This document shows positions 1-9,379 of a stretch of DNA of 52,523 bases, in pieces (the stretch's first letter is position 1; every line of letters begins with the position of its first letter). Below the pieces are notes generated by a model that worked only from the letters and a program-made list of their open reading frames with translations, made no database searches and was not told where the DNA came from. This DNA comes from Kineosporia sp. A_224. Its GTDB lineage: Bacteria; Actinomycetota; Actinomycetes; Actinomycetales; Kineosporiaceae. The DNA lies in assembly GCF_002198655.1 (NCBI RefSeq), contig NZ_MWLN01000217.1, forward strand, positions 11,940 through 64,462, read 5' to 3'. Made by a program: the position numbers and the translations under genes.

Positions 1-259
1 GCCTGGGTGGGCCGTCCGCGGCGTGCCGGCCCACCCAGGCGGTCGCCCGGCGTCGCTCGCGGGTGTCCGGCTCGACGACGACGACGCGCCCGGCCCGGCC
101 GGCGAGGCCGGTCAGCGTGGTCGAGCCGGGTGTGCCGAGGCAGACGACGCAGGAGAGGTCGAGCGTCGGCAGCGCGTAGAGCCAGCTGGCCCCGGTCGCC
201 ACCGAGCGCAGGTTGGTGCCGGGCACGTACCTCGCCGCGCGGGTGACCTCGAGAACCAT
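1..259 (-). CDS. SAM-dependent methyltransferase-like protein, N-terminal part only
   Basis: An open frame runs from an ATG at 259 leftwards off the window edge (86 codons seen). It begins 6 nt after the flippase stop on the same strand, so the two are probably co-transcribed. The visible part has a hydrophobic strand ending in a Gly/Pro/Ser loop (CVVCLGTPGSTT, about residues 39-50), then a helix and a second strand ending in an acid (VVVVEPD, about residues 64-70). This is the arrangement of a Rossmann nucleotide- or SAM-binding fold, and I read it as a methyltransferase of a polysaccharide locus. The family call is inference because the catalytic half is outside the window. An NAD-dependent or glycosyltransferase-type fold is not excluded. 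Confidence 0.45.
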   Translation of the reverse strand, partial: MVLEVTRAARYVPGTNLRSVATGASWLYALPTLDLSCVVCLGTPGSTTLTGLAGRAGRVVVVEPDTRERRRATAWVGRHAADGPPR

Positions 260-265
260 CGGCGG

Positions 266-1876
266 TCAGCTCGACAGCAGCCGGCCGAGGACCGGCACCT
301 TGAGGATCGCCGGGAACGTCTCGTCGATGGCCAGCCGGCGCCTGTTCAGCACGAACAGGGCGAGGACCACGACCACGGTGGCGACGAGGGTGACCCAGAT
401 CGTCGGGCTCGTGAGGCCGAAGTCGTCGGGCAGCAGCCAGGCGAGCGCGAACAGCAGGCCGGCCCCGGTCACGATCGAGACGTACGACATGAGATAGCCG
501 CCGTCGAAGAGCGAGACGCCGGTGCCGAGCAGCAGGCCCGCCTGCTTCAGCACGTTGTGCAGGACGAGCGCCGAGCACGTGCCGATCGCCGCGCCGAGCG
601 GGCCGTACCGCGGGATGAGCAGCATGTTGAACGTCACGCACGCCGCGGCGGCCACGACGTTGATGCCGACGATGTACCTGAGCCGGCCGTAGACCTTGAG
701 CGTCAGCCCGTTGAACCCGAGCGCCGCGTTGAAGTAGTAGCCCACCGCGAGGATCGCGAGGATCGTCCACGAGCTCGCGTAGCGCTCGCCGAAGAGCAGC
801 TCGGTCACCGGCTGCGCGAGCGAGAACGTCACGGCGAAGACCGGGAACGTCAGGAGCGCGACCCACAGCGCGGTCCGCCAGTACAGGGCGTTGATCCCCT
901 CGGTGTCGCCCCGCGCGTACAGCCGGCTCGCGGACGGCGTGAAGAGCAGCGTGAAGCTCTGCAGCACGAACGAGTTGAGCAGCGCGAGCGGCACGACGGC
1001 CTTGTACGCCGCGACGTCCTCGGTGCCGCCGTACCGCGCGAGCAGGAACGTGTCGGCCGTCGTCATGACGATCATGACGAGGTCGGACGACAGCAGCGGC
1101 AGCGTGAAGCCGAGGATCTCGCGGCGCGGCACGACGACCTCGCCGCGGCGGAACCGGGCGAGGATCCCGGTCTTGCGCAGGACCCGCAGCAGCGCCGACA
1201 CGTAGATCAGGAAGCCGAGGATGCTCGCGACGACGTACCCGACCGCGAGGTGGTGCGCGTCGCCGTCCGTCAGCACGAGGCTCAGCACGACCGACAGCCG
1301 CAGCGCCGGGGCGAGCACGTACTTGCGGAAGAAGATGACCTTGGCGCTCGCGAACACCGCGGTGACGCCCTCGATGAGGTCGTCCAGCGCCTCGATCGGG
1401 GCCATGAACGCCAGCACGAGCAGCAGCTGGACGGCGAGCACCCGGTCGGAGCCCTGGCCGCCGAGCAGGCCCGACTCCACGCTCCCCGACGTGAGGTGGA
1501 CGACGGTCACGACGAGGGCGCCGAACGTCGCGACGCAGCCGAAGACGAGGAAGAGCGTGCCGAAGACCTTGCCCCACTCGCCGCGCTCGCTGTAGATCGG
1601 CAGGAACCGCGTCACCGCGCGGTCGAGACCGAAGGAGCTGAGCGTCTGGCCGAGCGTGACGAACGTGAGGGCGAACGCGAAGGCGCCGTAGTCGTTCTTC
1701 GTCAGGTGGTTGACGATCATCACCTGGATCGTGAAGGTGACGGCCATCGCCATCGCCTTGCCGACCAGGAGCAGGCTCGACCCGCGCAGCTGCTTGCGCG
1801 TGAGCGCCTCGGCCGAGGCGGGCGCCGTGGCGCCTGCCCCCGCCTGCGCGGGCTGCTCCGTGCCTGTCGTCGTCAC
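266..1876 (-). CDS. Polysaccharide flippase / oligosaccharide transporter (MATE/MOP superfamily, Wzx-like)
   Basis: The 536-residue membrane protein has about 12-14 hydrophobic segments spread over its whole length after a short polar N-terminus. The first half carries the phrases LLVGKAMAMAVTF and DYGAFAFALTFVTLGQ, typical of polysaccharide-biosynthesis flippases that move lipid-linked oligosaccharides across the membrane. I chose the GTG at 1876 because GGAG lies 8 nt upstream and the frame before it is Arg/Gly-rich and unlike protein. A longer frame back to 2038 exists but is poorly supported. The neighbour downstream on the same strand is a methyltransferase-like gene, which fits an extracellular or capsular polysaccharide locus lying mostly left of the window. 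The substrate cannot be read from the sequence. Confidence 0.85.
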   Translation of the reverse strand: MTTTGTEQPAQAGAGATAPASAEALTRKQLRGSSLLLVGKAMAMAVTFTIQVMIVNHLTKNDYGAFAFALTFVTLGQTLSSFGLDRAVTRFLPIYSERGEWGKVFGTLFLVFGCVATFGALVVTVVHLTSGSVESGLLGGQGSDRVLAVQLLLVLAFMAPIEALDDLIEGVTAVFASAKVIFFRKYVLAPALRLSVVLSLVLTDGDAHHLAVGYVVASILGFLIYVSALLRVLRKTGILARFRRGEVVVPRREILGFTLPLLSSDLVMIVMTTADTFLLARYGGTEDVAAYKAVVPLALLNSFVLQSFTLLFTPSASRLYARGDTEGINALYWRTALWVALLTFPVFAVTFSLAQPVTELLFGERYASSWTILAILAVGYYFNAALGFNGLTLKVYGRLRYIVGINVVAAAACVTFNMLLIPRYGPLGAAIGTCSALVLHNVLKQAGLLLGTGVSLFDGGYLMSYVSIVTGAGLLFALAWLLPDDFGLTSPTIWVTLVATVVVVLALFVLNRRRLAIDETFPAILKVPVLGRLLSS

Positions 1877-2102
1877 GTCCTGTTCTCCGGATTCCCCGGA
1901 GCCCGACCACCACCCCCGACGGGCAACCACCGGACCCCCTCCTGACCGGCGAGAATAGGACGTTCGCCCCCAGGTCATCCCAGGTTCACCGAGATCGTCG
2001 TCCGAACGACCGGTTGTGCGCGGACGCTGCGCGATCACTGCACTGCGGGGTGTAGCGGTCGTTCGGCGGGGGACGCGGACGGAGCGACCCCCTTGCGGGT
2101 TC

Positions 2103-2108
2103 TAGACT
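2103..2108 (+). promoter_or_regulatory. -10 element of the gatCAB promoter
   Basis: TAGACT stands 56 nt upstream of the gatC start in the region between divergent genes and matches the actinobacterial -10 consensus TAnnnT. The same hexamer occurs before ilvD and serA in this window. No convincing -35 hexamer is visible. Confidence 0.5.
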
Positions 2109-2164
2109 CGCGGTGTCATGCGGCGTCGCCGCCGCAGCCCCCCAACCGTTACTCGGGAGAGTGC

Positions 2165-2461
2165 ATGTCCGCCATCTCGCGCGAGGAGGTCTCCCACCTC
2201 GCGATGCTGGCCAGGATCGACCTGCAGCCCGACGAGCTCGACCGGCTCGCCGCCCAGCTCGACGTCATCCTCGACGCGGTGGCGACGGTCACCCAGGTCG
2301 CGGGTGAGGACGTCCCCGCGACGAGCCACCCGATGCCGCTGACGAACGTGACCCGCCCCGACGAGCCCCGGCCCTGCCTCACGCAGGAGGAGGCGCTCTC
2401 CGGTGCGCCCGCCGCCGAGGCCGGCCGGTTCCGCGTCCCGCGCATCCTCGAGGAGGACTGA
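2165..2461 (+). CDS. gatC: Aspartyl/glutamyl-tRNA amidotransferase subunit C
   Basis: The 98-residue protein is the usual GatC length and starts [20 protein letters not shown], the standard GatC N-terminus that wraps around GatA. The C-terminal RVPRILEED is also typical. I chose the ATG at 2165 because GGGAGAG lies just upstream; an earlier in-frame start at 2093 would add residues that do not resemble GatC. GatC stabilises the GatAB complex that converts Glu-tRNA(Gln), and in some organisms Asp-tRNA(Asn), to the amidated form. The stop overlaps the gatA start by one base (TGATG), implying translational coupling. Confidence 0.95.
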   Translation: MSAISREEVSHLAMLARIDLQPDELDRLAAQLDVILDAVATVTQVAGEDVPATSHPMPLTNVTRPDEPRPCLTQEEALSGAPAAEAGRFRVPRILEED

Positions 2462-4059
2462 TGACCGGCACGACGCTCCCGGCCGACCTGACCCGGGCCA
2501 CCGCGGCCGGCCTCGCGCAGGCGCTCGCGGCCCGCGAGGTCTCGGCCGTCGAGGTCGCGCAGGCGCACCTCGACCGGATCGCCGCCGTCGACGGCACCCG
2601 CGACGCCGACGGGGTCGCGACCGGCAAGGCCGTGCACGCGTTCCTCCACGTCTGCGCGGAGAACGCGCTCGCCGACGCGAAGGCGGTCGACGACGCCCGC
2701 GCCGCGGGGCAGACCCTCCCGGTGCTGGCCGGCGTGCCGATCGCCGTCAAGGACGTCATGGCGACCCGCGGCCTGCCGACGACCTGCGGCAGCCGGATCC
2801 TCCAGGGCTGGGTGCCGCCGTACGACGCCACCGTCGTCGCGAACATCCGGGCGGCCCGGATGGTCGTGCTCGGCAAGACGAACATGGACGAGTTCGCCAT
2901 GGGCTCCTCGACGGAGCACTCGGCGTACGGCCCGACCCGCAACCCGTGGGACCTCGACCGGATCCCCGGCGGCTCCGGTGGCGGCTCCGCGGCGTCGCTC
3001 GCGGCGTTCGAGACCCCGCTCGCGACGGGGACCGACACCGGCGGCTCGATCCGGCAGCCCGCGTCGGTCACCGGCACCGTCGGCGTCAAGCCGACGTACG
3101 GCGCCGTGAGCCGGTACGGCCTCGTCGCGCTCGCGAGCAGCCTCGACCAGGCCGGGCCGTGCGCCCGGACGGTCCTCGACACCGCGCTGCTCCACCAGGT
3201 CATGGCCGGGCACGACCCGATGGACTCGACGTCGCTGACGGGCGAGTACCCGGACGTCGTCGCCGCCGCCCGGGCCGGTGCGACCGGCTCGCTCGACGGC
3301 GTGACCGTGGGCGTCGTCCGCGAGCTGTCCGGCGACGGCTACCAGGCCGGCGTCCTGCGCCGCTTCGAGGAGTCGCTCGCGGTGCTCACCGAGGCCGGCG
3401 CCAAGGTCGTCGAGGTGAGCTGCCCGAGCTTCGCCGTGGCGCTCGCGGCGTACTACCTGATCCTCCCGAGCGAGGCGAGCAGCAACCTCGCGAAGTTCGA
3501 CGCCATGCGGTACGGCCTGCGCGTCGAGCCCGGCGGCGTCGCGGCCCCGACGGCCGAGCAGGTCATGGGCGCGACCCGGGCGGCCGGCTTCGGCGACGAG
3601 GTCAAGCGCCGGATCATCCTCGGCACGTACGCGCTGTCGTCCGGCTACTACGACGCCTACTACGGCAGCGCTCAGAAGGTCCGCACGCTCATCCAGCGCG
3701 ACTTCGCGGCGGCCTTCGGCCAGGCGGACGTCCTCGTCTCGCCGACCTCGCCGACGACGGCGTTCCCGCTCGGGGACAAGCTCGAGAACCCGCTCGCGAT
3801 GTACCTGCAGGACGTCGCGACGATCCCGGCGAACCTCGCGGGCGTCCCCGGGATGTCGCTGCCCAGCGGCCTCGCGGACGAGGACGGGCTGCCCGTCGGG
3901 CTGCAGATCCTCGCGCCCGCGGGTGCCGACGACCGGCTCTACCGGGTCGGCGGCGCGCTCGAGGCGATCCTCACCGCGCGCTGGGGCGGGTCGGTCCTCG
4001 ACCGCGTCCCGGACCTCTCGGCAGCACTGGCGACCGCGGCGAACGGAGCGACCCGATGA
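2461..4059 (+). CDS. gatA: Aspartyl/glutamyl-tRNA amidotransferase subunit A
   Basis: This 532-residue amidase-signature enzyme releases ammonia from glutamine for the GatB subunit. The Ser-cisSer-Lys triad is intact: Lys97 (in VKDVMATRG), cis-Ser172 (in [10 protein letters not shown]) and nucleophile Ser196 (in [10 protein letters not shown]). The 75- and 24-residue spacings between them are those of characterised GatA proteins. The gene overlaps gatC by one base and gatB by four (ATGA). It is slightly longer than the usual ~490-500 residues because of loop insertions. The assignment is secure. Confidence 0.97.
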   Translation: MTGTTLPADLTRATAAGLAQALAAREVSAVEVAQAHLDRIAAVDGTRDADGVATGKAVHAFLHVCAENALADAKAVDDARAAGQTLPVLAGVPIAVKDVMATRGLPTTCGSRILQGWVPPYDATVVANIRAARMVVLGKTNMDEFAMGSSTEHSAYGPTRNPWDLDRIPGGSGGGSAASLAAFETPLATGTDTGGSIRQPASVTGTVGVKPTYGAVSRYGLVALASSLDQAGPCARTVLDTALLHQVMAGHDPMDSTSLTGEYPDVVAAARAGATGSLDGVTVGVVRELSGDGYQAGVLRRFEESLAVLTEAGAKVVEVSCPSFAVALAAYYLILPSEASSNLAKFDAMRYGLRVEPGGVAAPTAEQVMGATRAAGFGDEVKRRIILGTYALSSGYYDAYYGSAQKVRTLIQRDFAAAFGQADVLVSPTSPTTAFPLGDKLENPLAMYLQDVATIPANLAGVPGMSLPSGLADEDGLPVGLQILAPAGADDRLYRVGGALEAILTARWGGSVLDRVPDLSAALATAANGATR

Positions 4060-5633
4060 CCGTCACCGACACCACCGAGGCCGTGCTGGCCTACGACGAC
4101 GTCGTCGCGGCCTACGACCCCGTCCTCGGGCTCGAGGTGCACGTCGAGCTCAACACGGCGACGAAGATGTTCTGCGGCTGCCCGACCGGGTTCGGCGCCG
4201 AGCCGAACACCCAGGTGTGCCCGGTGTGCCTCGGCCTGCCCGGTGCGCTACCGGTGCTCAACGCCCGCGGGCTGGAGTCGGCGATCCGGATCGGCCTCGC
4301 GCTGAACTGCGAGATCGCGACGTGGTGCCGCTTCGCGCGGAAGAACTACTTCTACCCGGACATGCCGAAGAACTTCCAGACGTCGCAGTACGACGAGCCG
4401 ATCGCGTTCAACGGCTTCCTCGACGTCGAGCTGGACGACGGCAGCACCTTCCGGGTCGAGATCGAGCGCGCCCACATGGAGGAGGACACGGGCAAGTCGA
4501 CGCACGTCGGCGGCTCCACCGGGCGGATCCACGGCGCCGACCACTCGCTCGTCGACTACAACCGCGCCGGCATCCCGCTCATCGAGATCGTCACCAAGCC
4601 GGTCGAGGGTGCGGGGGAGCGGGCGCCGGAGATCGCGCGCGCGTACGTCTCGGCCCTGCGCGACCTGCTGCGCGCCCTCGGCGTCAGCGACGTCCGCATG
4701 GAGCAGGGGTCGCTCCGCTGCGACGCGAACCTCTCGCTGCGCGCGAAGGTCCCGGGCACCGCGCCCGGGTCGGCCGAGCAGCGCGCCGTCCCGCTCGGCA
4801 CCCGCAGCGAGACGAAGAACGTCAACTCGCTGCGCAGCGTCGAGCGCGCCGTCCGGTACGAGATGACGCGGCACGCCGCGCGGCTCGCCGCCGGCCTGAG
4901 GATCGTCCAGGAGACCCGGCACTGGCACGAGGACACCGGCATCACGACGTCCGGCCGGGAGAAGTCGGACGCCGAGGACTACCGCTACTTCCCCGAGCCC
5001 GACCTCGTGCCGATGTCGCCGGACCCGGCCTGGGTCGACGAGCTGCGCGGCACGCTCCCCGAGCCGCCGCCGCAGCGCCGCCGGCGCCTGCAGGCCGACT
5101 GGGGCTTCGCCGACCTCGAGATGCGCGACCTCGTCAACGCCGGCGCGGTCGAGCTCGTCGAGGCGACCGTCGCCGCCGGCGCGGCCCCGGCCGCGGCCCG
5201 CAAGTGGTGGAGCGGCGAGCTGGCCCGCCGGGCCAACGCGGACGGCGTGGAGCTCGCGGCGATGCCCGTGACCCCGGCCCAGGTCGCGGCCCTCCAGGGG
5301 CTCGTCGACGCGGGCACGCTCACCGACTCGCTCGCCCGGCAGGTGCTCGAGGGCGTCCTCGCCGGCGAGGGCGAGCCGGCCGACGTGGTCGAGAGCCGGG
5401 GCCTGCGGGTCGTGTCGGACGACGGCGCGCTGGGGGCCGCCGTCGACCAGGCGATCGCCGACAACCCGGACGTTGCGGACAAGGTGCGCAGCGGCAAGGT
5501 CGCGGCGGTCGGCGCGCTCGTGGGTGCCGTCATGAAGCAGATGCGTGGCCAGGCCGATGCCGCTAAGGTCAAGGCTCTCTTGACCGAGCGGTTGGCCCCC
5601 GCTGACAGCACGACGGACGTGACGACGAGCTGA
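4056..5633 (+). CDS. gatB: Aspartyl/glutamyl-tRNA amidotransferase subunit B
   Basis: The 525-residue GatB starts at the ATG overlapping the gatA stop. The N-terminal cradle contains [10 protein letters not shown] and a Cys-rich zinc-type stretch (MFCGCPTGF...CPVCLGLPG, about residues 31-56). The middle has the conserved phrases [16 protein letters not shown] and EDTGKSTH. The C-terminus holds the helical tRNA-recognition and YqeY-like tail ending around [10 protein letters not shown]. It phosphorylates mischarged Glu-tRNA(Gln) and transfers ammonia supplied by GatA. It is the last gene of gatCAB; the next gene begins 36 nt later and is functionally unrelated. Confidence 0.97.
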   Translation: MTVTDTTEAVLAYDDVVAAYDPVLGLEVHVELNTATKMFCGCPTGFGAEPNTQVCPVCLGLPGALPVLNARGLESAIRIGLALNCEIATWCRFARKNYFYPDMPKNFQTSQYDEPIAFNGFLDVELDDGSTFRVEIERAHMEEDTGKSTHVGGSTGRIHGADHSLVDYNRAGIPLIEIVTKPVEGAGERAPEIARAYVSALRDLLRALGVSDVRMEQGSLRCDANLSLRAKVPGTAPGSAEQRAVPLGTRSETKNVNSLRSVERAVRYEMTRHAARLAAGLRIVQETRHWHEDTGITTSGREKSDAEDYRYFPEPDLVPMSPDPAWVDELRGTLPEPPPQRRRRLQADWGFADLEMRDLVNAGAVELVEATVAAGAAPAAARKWWSGELARRANADGVELAAMPVTPAQVAALQGLVDAGTLTDSLARQVLEGVLAGEGEPADVVESRGLRVVSDDGALGAAVDQAIADNPDVADKVRSGKVAAVGALVGAVMKQMRGQADAAKVKALLTERLAPADSTTDVTTS

Positions 5634-5669
5634 TCCCCGCGGGCCCCGCCGGGAGAGGTGGGGGATTCT

Positions 5670-8057
5670 GTGGCGTGGCCGACCAGCGTGACCCTTCGCC
5701 GGGTCAGCGTGCTGGTACCGCTCGCCTCCGCACCGCTCGCGCTCGTCCCGCTCGCCGTCGTCGCGGCGGCCCTGGTCGGCCTGCTCGGCCTGGCCGGGTC
5801 GCCGCTCGCGACGCCGGTCGGCACCTCGACGGCAGGGCTCACCGCCCTGCTCAGCGGTCCGGTGCTCCTCGTCCGCTCGTGGGGCGCCGGGCCGCACCAG
5901 GCGTTCCGCCGCTGGCTCGGCTGGGCGGTCACCGTCTGGGGGGTCGGGCAGGCGGTCCAGGGGATCATCGCGATCAACGGGACGCCGTCGTTCCCCACCG
6001 CCGGTGACCTGCTGTCCCTGCTCGCGGCGCCGCTGGCGTTCGTCGGGGCGCTGCTCATCCCGCGGCGCGGCGCCGGGCGCCGTCCGCAGTCGGACCCGGC
6101 CGCGCGCTGGCGGCTGCCGGTCGACTCCGCCCTCATCTCGGTGACGGCCGCCCTGCTCGTCTGGCAGTTCGCGTTCCTGCACATCTTCTCGACCGACGGC
6201 CGGGTGGCCCTGCGACCCGACACCGTGACGGCGGTCGTCGTCATGCTCGCGGACGTCGGTGTCACGGCCCTGTCGTTCCTCATCGGGATCCGGGACCTCG
6301 ACCGCAACATGCTGCTCGTGTCCGTCGGGGTCGGCTGCTACACCGTCGGCGACCTCGTGACCCTCCACACGATCCTCCACGGGGAGGCGTGGCCCTGGCA
6401 GGGCGCGATGCTGTGGTGCCTGGCCTGGCCGCTCCTGGCCCTGGGCCTGCTCCGTTACCGGCCGGAGGACGCCAGGGGCTCCCGGGCCCGTGCGGGCACC
6501 GCGGCCGAGCTCGAGCCGGACGCCCGCGTCGTCGTGGTGACGACGTACACCGCGCTCGGCCTCCTCGCGCTCGGCGTCGTCCTCGTCATCGTCTCCACGA
6601 CGCTCCAGGCCGACCCGGTGTCGCTGTGGTTCGTCGTCGTCGCGCTGTTCGTCCTGGCCGGCCGGGAGTGGCTCAACACCCGGATGCGCAGCCGGCTCGT
6701 CGAGCGGCTCCACGAGGAGGCGACGACGGACCCCCTCACCGGGCTGCCGAACCGGCGCACCCTGGAGCTGCGGCTCGCGGCCGTCAGCCCGCAGGAGGAG
6801 TGGTCGTTGCTGTCCGTGGACCTCGACGGCTTCAAGGAGGTCAACGCGGTCCTCGGCCACCCGACCGGGGACCGGCTCCTCGAGGCCGCTGCCCACCGGA
6901 TCGGAGCCGCCGTGCCGCCGGGCTCGCTCGTGAGCCGGGCCGGCGGCGACGAGTTCGCCGTCCTCGTCGCGGCGGACGTGCGGACCGCGCAGACGCTCGG
7001 CGGGCGGCTCGTGGCGGCGGTCCGGCAGGCCGCGGGCGACGTCCCCGGGGTGGACCGGCTCAGCGTCTCGGCGAGCGTGGGCATCGCCGCGGTCGCCGGG
7101 CCCGGGGTCGCGCCCGGCTCCGCGCTCGAGTCGTCCGACCCGCTCGCGGCGCTGTCGTCCGCCGGGGCCGCGCTCCGGACGGCCAAGCGGCTGGGCCGGG
7201 ACCGGGTCGAGGTCTTCGACGCCGAGGCCGCCCGGGTGCGGCACCGCCGGCTGCTCGTCGAGGAGCGGCTGCGGGCCGCGATCTCGCAGGAGCGCGTCGA
7301 GGTCGCCTTCCAGCCGATCGTCGACCTCAACCGCGACCGGATCAGCGGCGCCGAGGCGCTCGCCCGCTGGACCGACCCCGTGCTCGGCGTCGTCGACCCG
7401 GGCGAGTTCATCCCGGTGGCGGAGGAGTCCGGCCTCGTCGTCGCCCTCGGCGAGCTCGTCCTGCACCGCACCCTCGCGGAGGTGGCGCGGCACGACCTGC
7501 ACGGGCTCGGGATCCGGGTCAGCTGCAACGTGTCACCGCTCCAGCTGCGGGTCCCGGGCTTCCACCAGGTCGTCGCGGAGGCGCTGTCCGCGCACGGTGT
7601 CCCGCCTGCGGCGCTCGTCGTCGAGGTGACCGAGGCGGTCTTCATCGAGGAGGACTCGCCCGCCGTCCGGACCCTGCGCCGGCTCGCCGACTCGGGGGTG
7701 ACGATCGCGATCGACGACTTCGGCACCGGCTACTCGGCGCTCGGCTACCTGCGCCGGCTGCCCGTGCACGTGCTGAAGATCGACCGGTCCCTGACCGCCT
7801 CGCTCGTCGAGGAGCCGCAGGCCCGGGCCATCACCACCGCCGTCCTCGACCTCGGCCGCAGCCTCGGCGTCCAGGTCGTCGTCGAGGGGATCGGCTCCTC
7901 CGTCGTGTCCGAGCTCGTCACCCGGCTCGGCGCAGGCTTCGGCCAGGGCTCGATGTACGGCGGCGCCGTCCCGGCCGCCGAGCTCGTCGCGGCGGCCGCC
8001 CGCCCCGTGGCCGTCGTCCCGCCCGGCAGCCCGGGGCTCGGCCGGCGCAGCGCCTGA
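5670..8057 (+). CDS. Membrane-anchored GGDEF-EAL protein (c-di-GMP turnover)
   Basis: The ~795-residue protein has an N-terminal membrane domain of about eight hydrophobic segments (residues 8-335), then a GGDEF domain with an intact site (GGDEF at 425-429, after VDLDGFKEVNAVLGH) and an EAL domain (EAL at 562-564). The EAL metal-site residues are all visible: Asn in CNVSPLQL, Glu in EVTEAVF, Asp682-Asp683 in DDFGTGYS, Glu in VVVEGI, and a late Gln in GQGS. Both cyclase and phosphodiesterase activity are therefore possible. I prefer the GTG at 5670, with a purine-rich AGGTGGGGG upstream; a GTG at 5658 is the alternative. The membrane part probably senses a signal, which is unknown. It may be read through from gatB. 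Confidence 0.9.
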   Translation: MAWPTSVTLRRVSVLVPLASAPLALVPLAVVAAALVGLLGLAGSPLATPVGTSTAGLTALLSGPVLLVRSWGAGPHQAFRRWLGWAVTVWGVGQAVQGIIAINGTPSFPTAGDLLSLLAAPLAFVGALLIPRRGAGRRPQSDPAARWRLPVDSALISVTAALLVWQFAFLHIFSTDGRVALRPDTVTAVVVMLADVGVTALSFLIGIRDLDRNMLLVSVGVGCYTVGDLVTLHTILHGEAWPWQGAMLWCLAWPLLALGLLRYRPEDARGSRARAGTAAELEPDARVVVVTTYTALGLLALGVVLVIVSTTLQADPVSLWFVVVALFVLAGREWLNTRMRSRLVERLHEEATTDPLTGLPNRRTLELRLAAVSPQEEWSLLSVDLDGFKEVNAVLGHPTGDRLLEAAAHRIGAAVPPGSLVSRAGGDEFAVLVAADVRTAQTLGGRLVAAVRQAAGDVPGVDRLSVSASVGIAAVAGPGVAPGSALESSDPLAALSSAGAALRTAKRLGRDRVEVFDAEAARVRHRRLLVEERLRAAISQERVEVAFQPIVDLNRDRISGAEALARWTDPVLGVVDPGEFIPVAEESGLVVALGELVLHRTLAEVARHDLHGLGIRVSCNVSPLQLRVPGFHQVVAEALSAHGVPPAALVVEVTEAVFIEEDSPAVRTLRRLADSGVTIAIDDFGTGYSALGYLRRLPVHVLKIDRSLTASLVEEPQARAITTAVLDLGRSLGVQVVVEGIGSSVVSELVTRLGAGFGQGSMYGGAVPAAELVAAAARPVAVVPPGSPGLGRRSA

Positions 8058-8086
8058 GCCGGGCCGGCCCATCTGGCGGGCCCGGT
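8058..8086. terminator. Bidirectional terminator-like hairpin between convergent genes
   Basis: GCCGGGCC (8058-8065) pairs with GGCCCGGT (8079-8086) around a 13-nt loop. It sits between the stops of the GGDEF-EAL gene and the convergent LtrA-like gene, touching both. There is no T-run, as is common for terminators in high-GC genomes. Confidence 0.45.
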
Positions 8087-9309
8087 CAGCCCTCGTGACG
8101 CACGGCCTCCCGCCACTCGCGGAACCACAGGGTCTCGTAGCCGACGACGACGAGGACCCCGAGGGCGAGGACGGCGACCTGGAGCGTCGCCGACAGCCCC
8201 CCGACGACGGGCACGAGCGCCAGCAGCAGGGCGGCGAGCGCCAGTCGCTGCCGGTTCAGCGAGCCGATGTTGCGCAGCCTGAACGCGACGTGCGCGAGCA
8301 GGTACAGCGCCACCCCGCCGTAGAGCGACCAGAGTGGCATGCCGTGCAGGCCCTTGCCGCCGGTGAGCACCTCGAGACCCTTGCCGGCGTCCTCGCCGAC
8401 GTAGCCGAGGGCCTTCTTGAGACCGAGGGCGAGGAAGACGATGCCGACGACCATCGGGAAGTGCAGGTAGGTGTACGAGTCCCGGGCCAGTGCGACCCGC
8501 TCGACGCCCTCGGCGGCCGCCAGCCGGCGCTCGGCGACGAGCGCGACGACGTCGAAGTACATCCACCACAGGCTGACGAGCACGACGAGGGCGAGGTTGG
8601 CCCCGATGACGATCGGCCACGTGAGGGGGAGACCGCCCGCACCGACGCCGATCGCGACGATCGACTCGCCGAGCGCGATGATGATGACGAGCCCGTGCCG
8701 CTCGGTGAAGTGCCCGGGGGAGTCCACCCGCCAGCCGCCGGGGCCGATGAGGTAGACGAGCAGGTAGTCCAGGCCGAGCGCGAGGGCCCACAGGGTCGTC
8801 TGGAGCGCGCCGGAGGTGAACGACGCGGCGACGAGGGTGCCGGTGCCGACGGCGAACGGCACGGTGAACCGGACGACGGTGGCCCGCAGCGCGGGGTCGT
8901 CCCGGGACACCAGGGCGAACAGCAGCACGTGGAGCGCCCGGACCGCGAAGTAGGCGGCGGCGAAGACGAGCGGCCCGGAGAGGGTGGCGTCCCCGCTGTC
9001 CGAGAACGCCTCGGGGATCGCCATGCTCGCGACGAGCATGGCGCCCATGACGGCGACGAGCGCGATCCGGACGCCGCCCTCGTCGGCCCGCACGACGTTC
9101 CCGAGCCAGGCGAACCCGGTCCAGGACCACCAGAGGATGCCCAGGACGAGCACCCCGCGCAGCGCCCCCTCGGCGTCCGGGGAGCCCGCGAGCAGCGCGG
9201 TGACCTGGGTCAGCGCGAAGACGAAGACGAGGTCGAAGAACAGCTCCAGCGTCGTGACCTTGTGGGTGGCGTCCGTCGTGCGCGGGCGCCCGGTGCGTGC
9301 GTCGGCCAT
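8086..9309 (-). CDS. Low temperature requirement protein A (LtrA) family membrane protein
   Basis: The 407-residue integral membrane protein has about 10-12 hydrophobic segments. The N-terminal signature TTLELFFDLVFVFALTQVTALL is diagnostic of the LtrA family, and further family marks are ERHGLVIIIALGESIVAIGVG (near residue 205) and DSYTYLHFPMVVGIVFLALG (near residue 280). The family was named from a Listeria mutant impaired in cold growth; its biochemical role remains unknown. The ATG at 9309 is the only start that includes the full signature. It is probably monocistronic, convergent with the GGDEF-EAL gene. Confidence 0.92.
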   Translation of the reverse strand: MADARTGRPRTTDATHKVTTLELFFDLVFVFALTQVTALLAGSPDAEGALRGVLVLGILWWSWTGFAWLGNVVRADEGGVRIALVAVMGAMLVASMAIPEAFSDSGDATLSGPLVFAAAYFAVRALHVLLFALVSRDDPALRATVVRFTVPFAVGTGTLVAASFTSGALQTTLWALALGLDYLLVYLIGPGGWRVDSPGHFTERHGLVIIIALGESIVAIGVGAGGLPLTWPIVIGANLALVVLVSLWWMYFDVVALVAERRLAAAEGVERVALARDSYTYLHFPMVVGIVFLALGLKKALGYVGEDAGKGLEVLTGGKGLHGMPLWSLYGGVALYLLAHVAFRLRNIGSLNRQRLALAALLLALVPVVGGLSATLQVAVLALGVLVVVGYETLWFREWREAVRHEG

Positions 9310-9379
9310 GGGCAGGACAACATCACGACAGGCCCCCGGTCTTCCACCGGAACCGCGCGACGCGCCGGGCGCGGACGGG

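Noticed and set aside
23-1945. Long plus-strand open frame opposite the flippase gene
   Set aside because: It is very rich in Arg/Asp/Glu/His and mirrors the real gene, an artefact of high GC at third positions.
4248-7502. 1084-codon minus-strand open frame across gatB and the GGDEF-EAL gene
   Set aside because: It is antisense to two confident genes and has no motif.
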